NCBI GenBank assembly: GCA_018806985.1
Contig: JADANN010000392.1
Coordinates: 496,001 to 560,000 of the forward strand
Source of the DNA: Angiostrongylus vasorum
Taxonomy: Eukaryota; Nematoda; Chromadorea; Rhabditida; Metastrongylidae
Length of the DNA stretch: 64,000 nt
Reading direction: 5' to 3'
The translations under genes were made by a program, and so were the position numbers. How positions within the stretch are numbered: the first letter of the stretch is position 1; each line of letters begins with the position of its first letter. Under the pieces are notes generated by a model. The model did no database searches and was not told where the DNA came from. It worked only from the letters and a program-made list of their open reading frames with translations. This document shows positions 58,351 to 64,000 of the stretch, in pieces.

Positions 58351-58394
58351 AACTTCGGTTTATAAACATATATATGTATATATCCATATATCTA

Positions 58395-58395
58395 C

Positions 58396-58437
<42 letters not shown>
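58395..58437. repeat. (TA)n tract
   Basis: About 20 TA units immediately before a mariner-type terminus. Confidence 0.9.
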
Positions 58438-58439
<2 letters not shown>

Positions 58440-58862
58440 GATGGTTGAAAAGTAAATCTCTACTTTGATAGAGCTATAATGTATTTAGCTACTGTATTAT
58501 TTTTCTCAAATTCTTTTTTCATATGTCACTTATGGCAATTAAAATCCCATGGTTTTTTTATTGATTACCTCTGTTGAAATCTGGAACCCCTACAAACACA
58601 GGTGGACTTCTTGCTCTTCATGCGCGTGTCCACCTAGTAGAACGATAAGAAATTTAGAGAACCGTTCTTCATCTACTGATGTGATGTCTTGGAGGACCAT
58701 CAAAGAAGATGTCCCAGTTAATACAAAGAGAATCATAAATTGTTGGACAAAACGTAAGGCTACAGAATCTGTAACTGATACTCCAAGAAGCGGTTGCCTA
58801 TATAGTTCAAGAGATCTAGAGATGGTGAAAGTTTTTCAAGAAATGTTTGAGAAATACATCTA
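58438..58862 (+). mobile_element. mariner-family 5' fragment
   Basis: Terminus GATGGTTGAAAAGTAAATCT, then a frame (58549-58862) with SWRTIKEDV and ATESVTDTPRSGCLYSSRD, the helix-turn-helix and arginine-rich GRP-type linker seen at the N-terminus of mariner-like transposases. The catalytic part is absent; family C follows directly. A different subfamily from the arm mariner. Confidence 0.45.
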
Positions 58863-58865
58863 AGA

Positions 58866-59285
58866 TGATGCTAAGATATTTGCAAAACTCCGGACCGCAG
58901 GTGTCTACGGTGGGGGAACGAACGCGCTATTGTCCTTTCCAGAGAGTAACGCGTTCACCACCACACCGTGCGGGTGCTTCGTTTCGCCCTTCTCTCAGCT
59001 AGTTTTATTGATCTCTGCCATCAGCAATCAATCACCCGCCAACGAGACTGATCTAAGGAGCCCAAATCGGCAACGAACCCAGCCTCAGCTTAACCAGGTT
59101 CGTTGCCGACTTGAGCTCCCTAGATCAGTCCCGCTGACGAGTGAATGCTGATGGCAGAGATCGATAAAACTGGCTGAGAGACAGCCGAAACGAAGGACCC
59201 GCATGGTGTGCTAGTGAACTGCGTTCGTTCCCCACCGCAGAGACACATGCGGTCCAGAGATTTTGCAAATATCTCAGCATCATCT
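58866..59285. mobile_element. head-to-head inverted pair of family C repeats
   Basis: 58866-59095 plus-oriented (ATATTTGCAAAACTCCGGAC, CGAACGCGCTATTGTCC, CAGCCTCAGCTTAACCAGG) is followed by the reverse complement to 59285 (CCCACCGCAGAGACAC, GATTTTGCAAATATCTCAGC). It could fold into a long hairpin. 59290-59345 resembles one end of the MITE at 25029-25247. Confidence 0.8.
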
Positions 59286-59349
59286 TAGTTGCATTTCACA
59301 TGATACCCTGCCGTTAAAAAATTATAATAGGCACTAAATAAAAAGGTCA

Positions 59350-60065
59350 AGATTTTTTTAAGAAATATTTACCCATAACTCAAAAAAGTCAGCTACCAGT
59401 ACTTAGAAGATTGTTAAAGGTTTGACTTTTTATGCAAGATGATCTCTATATTCTCTTTATTTATGCAAGACGTTCTTCTATATTTTGCCACTGCTCTCTG
59501 TGAATGGCTGAATCGCTAGTTGCCTGTGAGAAGGATGAGCCATTGTTGTCTGCTTGGTTGACCACCCAGAAACCCTTATTTAACACCTTCTGGCTTTTAT
59601 TTTGCGTTTCGTCAAAGGACCAAGTCTACAATACTAAACCAATGACTTAAGAAAAACTTGGATGCCAAATACGAAAACTTATGTTTTCTATTCCACAAGA
59701 GTTCCTAGTGAATTATTTGATGCCGTCAGCGGGCGACATGAGAAGTTGGTGGTTATAGTGTTGCGAAAGTACAAGAGAGTTTTTTTCATTTCAAAAAACT
59801 AATGAAAGGCGTTCGATCCTAGGTTATTTGCCACTACTTTCTAGAAGATGACGGAAATACTAGAAAGACACTACTCATTGACAAATTACGGCAATATAAA
59901 CTTCGCATTGCTGATTATATCAATCTCATAAAAGCAAACAATGATAAAGTGCAAAGAATGCTGGTCGATTTTTAACGTAAACTTAATTTAAATGAGTGCC
60001 AGCGAGATCAGCGTTTTCGAAAGCACTCTGGAAAGGTTGATGAGTAGACCACCTCGTACAAAGCA
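59350..60065. other. no recognisable gene
   Basis: No supported frame or repeat seen. Confidence 0.35.
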
Positions 60066-60069
60066 AGCA

Positions 60070-60245
60070 GGGAGAAATTCGGAGTTCCGACCTACACCGA
60101 GAACAGAAGACCAGGCACCTTAGAGCATGGACTAAGCTGTCTAAAACCAGGTGATCCGTATATGTAATGCGTTTTTAAGACAACTACAGCACAAGTGCCA
60201 TTCGTGACAGTGTTCCATAGGACGTTAAGAGAATACCAAGATAAC
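60070..60245 (+). repeat. unclassified repeat F
   Basis: Resembles the minus strand of 27340-27620: GGGAGAAATTCGGAGTTCCG, CTACACCGAGAACAGAAGAC, CAGGTGATCCGTATATGTAA and TTAAGAGAATACC. Confidence 0.4.
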
Positions 60246-60424
60246 CATCAACTTTACGGTAGGAATTCTTCAAACGTTGTCAAGTATTTTTGGAGATTAT
60301 TCTAGGGCCGTCAAGAGGCTCACCCTTTTGATAAATGTTTATAGACAAAATTGGTTCTAAATATAGCAAATAAGAATGCGTTGTGACTTATGTAGTAAGA
60401 GTTTTTCGTGTTTTTTGCACGGAA

Positions 60425-61703
60425 TCAAATGAATGTAATACAAGGTCGACCCACATTTTTCATGAACTCTGAGACATAATCGAACTGTCTGCGATTAAAT
60501 TCGTCCGTATTGCGGGCGAAGACGTGATACGACCTGAAACATCAAGTATATCCCATTCAAGGGAAACTTCCATTCGACGCACCTGTTGATTGCAGCAAAA
60601 CATGATATATTACCTGCAAGCGTTTTTGCCAGAAGTTTCAGCTAAAACCAAGACTTCGTAGCGGTTTGCATCCAGTGGACCAGCTTTCACTAAGCACACT
60701 GAGAACAGAAATGAATTATGGAAATGGTCTCGCAAACTATTCTTCTCAAGCGGGGCAAATATTAATAGCATAAATTTTGTACGATAACCTCTACTAAACA
60801 TTATCACAAAAAACACGTCAGTATGAGCAGTTCCCGATAGGACACCAAAATACAGGTGGAAGTAAGCAATGATATTTTTTATTTGGTTGCAAAAGACCCA
60901 ACACTGAAAAAAGAAACTTGGAGCGAAACACTAATTTTCCAATCAAAAGGAGGCTCAAAAAAGAGGAAAAAACCCCAGCATAAAATTCGTTGGTACGTGG
61001 AAAGCTGAGAAAAATACTTCACTGGGTGGTACTGTATAAAGAATTAACGCACTGTTTACATGATATTGGTCAGTATCGATTGCCAAAACATTGTTCATCA
61101 CATATGACATACTACCATGCATCTGCAAAACTACATTCCTTAGCTTCAACGAAGGTAATGTCAAAATATTCAAAGCTAAATCTGACCTCGTGCAATTCAT
61201 TCCCTTTCGAATCGTCTCTGTAAAACATATTCAGTTCAGCTGATCCATTCAAATATCGTCCAACTGTAATATTGAAATTACTAGCAGGTTAAACATCTAG
61301 AAACTTCCAAACAAGTGTGATTAAACGAAATCTTAAGACGAAGAGTTGCAGCCCTAAAATTTTTTACTTTCCAAGCCTACGCAAGCCGTTCCCTTTGATG
61401 TTAGAACCGTTCTTCCATTAGCCGACTGCACTCCTTCGAGGCTCATTATAGTTCCAAAAATCTTTCTGATAACGCTTGGATTTCCGTACATCTAAAAAAC
61501 TCGTCAACACCACTTAGTCAGTCAAGTAAAAGAATAATTCTAGATTGACAAAATTGCCACACCTGAGTCCATGCTCCTTTCATCATGTCAATATCGTGAG
61601 GAATACACTGTGAACAGGTGCTAGATATTTCTGATGATTTGGCTGTTTTCGATCCATGAGTTCGTGAGCGGTTGAGGCCGATTTTCCGGAAATTGTTTTG
61701 CAT
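60425..61703 (-). CDS. multi-exon gene, possibly lipocalin-like
   Basis: Exons: 61703-61563 (MQNNFRKIGLNRSRTHGSK; donor GTGTGG), 61491-61368 (acceptor TTTTTTAG; MYGNPSVIRKIFGTIMSLEG), 61263-61116 (acceptor ATTACAG; GRYLNGSAELNMFYRDDSKG, then EVRFSFEYFDITFVEAKEC; donor GTAGTA), at least one unresolved exon, 60698-60614 (VKAGPLDANRYEVLVLAETS; donor GTAATA), 60533-60425 (acceptor TGTTTCAG; SYHVFARNTDEFNRRQFDYV, then SEFMKNVGRPCITFI, stop). Phases agree at the 61563, 61368 and 60614 junctions. The tail pattern YEVLVLA - HVFAR - F - YV-FM resembles the last strand and helix of secreted lipocalins, but the name is a guess. The join of 61116 to 60698 is out of phase without a further exon. Confidence 0.5.
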
Positions 61704-61772
61704 CTTTACAGTACCAATGTATACTGGGCCACATTGTTGCTTATTCAATTTTTATAGGGCACCTTTGAAAGC

Positions 61773-61950
61773 TCAAAAGCTAAACCTCTTCAGTGATTCC
61801 ATCGTCTTAAAAACTCCTCGTTCAATAGTTTCTTCTTTGTTCTTAGAAAGAAGTTCCTTCAGTGCCCTTAAAACAAAATATCTCATGCTTCCATTTTGTC
61901 CAAAAGTTAGCATTTCATTACCTTCTCGAATTATTAAGCTAACACGAGGT
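61773..61950 (-). CDS. terminal exon candidate
   Basis: A minus frame open after a TGTTAG acceptor to the stop TGA at 61773: LIIREGNEMLTFGQNGSMRY, then ELLSKNKEETIERGVFKTME. Helical and charged. It could be a last exon of a gene between the two described here, or chance. No partner found. Confidence 0.3.
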
Positions 61951-62260
61951 TGGTAAAATGAAAAGAACTTGAAGTAGGGAAGTGAAAACTGGCAGTGTTT
62001 TGCATTTCGTTTTTTACTTTAATAATAAAGAAATGTAAATGCGGCCAATCTGAACCATTTTCTCTCGTATTAAAAACCATTTGTATTCAAGTAGTGTTCA
62101 ATTCGTGAGCGTCTAGATGACAATCCTTACTTGAGAATATCTTACTTGAGAGTTTCTCTCTCCTCATCAGTGAGTGTGCTTGCTTCACTGGATAAGTTTA
62201 TACCATATTTTTTCTTTGAAATATTCCCTTAAATGTTCGTCATTCGCAATTACGTCATCA

Positions 62261-63065
62261 TCAGCGAACTCTTAAAATACGTGATATGATGTGACATAAA
62301 GATTCTCTCTGATTTTCCTCAACAACACGGGAATGCATACGACGTTTGGGTGAATTCGGCGCACGAGTTTTCACTCCTTTTGCTCTAGCCGTAAGGACCT
62401 GCAAGAATGGCAGCTGAAAATTAAAGACTTGCAAGATTTTTTTGTGCACAAAAGTAAATGGACACAAGCTGGTGTTCAAAACAAACCCTTCCTCCAACAG
62501 TGTTGTCATTTATGAGATTGTCGTTGTTTCCATACGATGCTTTTAACTGTTTCATTTGCTCATTGATGAGATCCTGTTGTTGTTTTTGCATCAGAAGCTG
62601 AAATATTACAAACCATCCAACATCTGAGTAGAACAAACAAACAAACTCTTAATTTATTCTGCACTGAGTTATTGAAAAACAAACCGCAGCACCGGCCTGA
62701 TGATCAATCATGGATTGCTGGTACCTTCGCTGCTGATCGAGATATTCCATTTGTTTCGCGCTGTACTGCGTTAGTTCCGACTGATGGCGTGCAAGTTGCT
62801 AAAATAATAAGTTTCAAATAGCACCCTACTCTTTCGAACATATCCTGGACGTAGAACCTCGCTTTAGGACTCATTGACGCCTAATGACACTGGTCAACTT
62901 ACCGCAAGGTATTGTTGGTTACGAAGAGCATTTAGAGATTCCGGCGAACCGTTTGCACCAGAAAAAAAGCATAGCTGCATTTGGCATGGACAATGGTGCA
63001 TTTTGCGACATTCCTGCGCTGCTAACAATTCTCTCGTCAAAGTTTGGAGTTACGCCAACGGAATT
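62261..63065 (-). CDS. Gln-rich coiled-coil gene, four exons
   Basis: Exons 63065-62903, 62798-62685, 62597-62487 and 62398-62261 (stop TGA), all joined in phase 0 with good sites (acceptors ACCATTCAG, ATTATTTTAG, AATATTTCAG, TTCTTGCAG; donors GTAAGT, GTTTGT, GTTTGT). Peptide: Asn/Ser/Ala-rich start (MSQNAPLSMPNAAML), then SGANGSPESLNALRNQQYLA, a Gln-rich helix (ARHQSELTQYSAKQMEYLDQ; QKQQQDLINEQMKQLKASYG) and a basic end (RAKGVKTRAPNSPKRRMH) that could be a nuclear localisation signal. A run of seven T in the first exon shifts the frame; with six T the exon is exactly 54 codons and phase 0. 5' exons are not found. Probably nuclear or RNA-associated by composition only; no family name. Confidence 0.6.
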
Positions 63066-63069
63066 CTGA

Positions 63070-64000
63070 ATGGTTTGAATTAGGTATTCTTCACTTCAAA
63101 TCGATTTACGATCTGCTTAAGTACAACAGTAAAGCTGAAAAGAACATCTAATAGTCGTTTCGAATATTCAAAGACATTGAAAACCACTACAGCATTTGCT
63201 CAAGGTTGAGCACGGTAATCGGCTGGCTTAAACGTCCTCGAGTGATCGGTCGCGGGATCCATTGCCGGTACAAGAATCGCCGCCGTCCTCGGAAAAAAAT
63301 AGTCGCAACGCAGGAAACCACCTTTCTTTTATCCATAGAGCTCTGCGATTGCTTATGAGGAAGACTTGGAGACTTCCACCACAGCTCTGTTGGGATTGCA
63401 TGAAAAATCAGACGCGACCGGCATTTAACACGACTAGGAATAAGGTATAAAAGTCTACGACACAACCGACGATATACCACGGAGACTGCTTCAGTTTATG
63501 TGCATACAACACCAGATTGGTCTGTTTAGATTATGACCTTTGTATCCTACTAAATGACGCAAGCCGCATTAAATACGACCCCTTTCAAGAAACTAAAAAT
63601 AGGAAAGTTATCACCCAGCGGATACACTACTGAATCCTTGTCATCTTAAATGAGGAATTTTCACCGCTTAATGCTGATGATGTTACTTTTGTCCTGCATC
63701 CATCCCTTACCAAACTTGTTGGTTTTCACGAAATCCTATCTTCCCATTATGTATCCTACCACCTCCAATTCCTTATTGGAGGAAAATAGGCACCAGTAGA
63801 TGCTTTCCATCAGTATCAACAGCTTATGATGAGGAATTCGACACGACTTGTGAAAATTTGGCTCAATTCGAACGTAACGAGATATTCTTCCACAAATTCG
63901 TTATTGGTGAATTGAATGCGAAAACAATAACGTCATAAGAACACAAATACAAAATCGGAAATTTTGGATCGGGATATGCCATTGAAAATACAAATCCTTG
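63070..64000. other. no confirmed gene; probable 5' part of the Gln-rich gene
   Basis: Overlapping frames at 63187-63480 (minus) and 63262-63450 (plus) oppose each other and neither has clean splice sites. The missing 5' exons of the gene at 62261-63065 should lie here or beyond the window. Confidence 0.3.

Noticed and set aside
60425..61703. Globin as identity of the gene at 60.4-61.7 kb.
   Set aside because: The Trp and His that suggested it fall in a part better read in another frame (EVRFSFEYFDITFVEAKEC), and the tail does not fit a globin.
1..64000. CRISPR arrays, bacterial operons or rRNA.
   Set aside because: No spaced direct repeats, no rRNA blocks and no bacterial gene layout. The exon-intron structure is eukaryotic.

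Overview
The window reads as nuclear DNA of a parasitic strongylid (hookworm-like) nematode. This is an inference from small exons with TTTCAG-type acceptors, a nematode-type class 3 lipase, RTE-type, mariner and Penelope-like retro/transposon remains, and many tRNA-headed short repeats. There is no bacterial-style gene packing. Most open frames of 60-120 codons are shadows of repeats, so genes were traced by splice sites and phase.

The dominant structure is a large inverted duplication. Left arm 20513-33033 and right arm 40985-53512 (about 12.5 kb each) are near-identical reverse complements around a 7.95 kb spacer. Each arm carries one copy of the same class 3 lipase gene. Seven exons are traceable per copy, with conserved phase in the left copy and a roughly 9.6 kb repeat-filled intron. 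The right copy runs on through the outer breakpoint into a matching upstream exon (53523-53600) and a candidate first exon (54656-54700). The left copy is cut inside that intron. The right flank therefore looks ancestral, and the left arm is either a truncated copy or a haplotype joined in inverted orientation by the assembler. Arm differences that I checked are mostly single bases in homopolymers.

Left flank (1-20512): a multi-exon gene of unknown family (590-1801), small exon pairs at 4818-5007 and 5954-6230, fragments of RTE retrotransposons (7.1-15.8 kb), a mariner relic split by a SINE with a visible target-site duplication (16.6-17.6 kb), and a Penelope-like fragment with GIY-YIG coding and a hammerhead-like motif (19.39-20.06 kb). 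Spacer: repeats, a decayed RTE reverse transcriptase (36.1-37.2 kb), a Ser/Thr-rich exon (37.65-38.07 kb) and a TATA-headed small frame near 39.9 kb. Right flank (53513-64000): the lipase 5' exons, more repeats, and two minus-strand multi-exon genes at the far end, one with a lipocalin-like tail (60425-61703) and one Gln-rich (62261-63065).

Four recurrent short repeat families are called A-D here. A and B have different tRNA-like heads but share a central core. C is tRNA-like and often sits as inverted pairs. D ends in a short tandem tail. No rRNA, CRISPR array or bona fide tRNA gene was seen.
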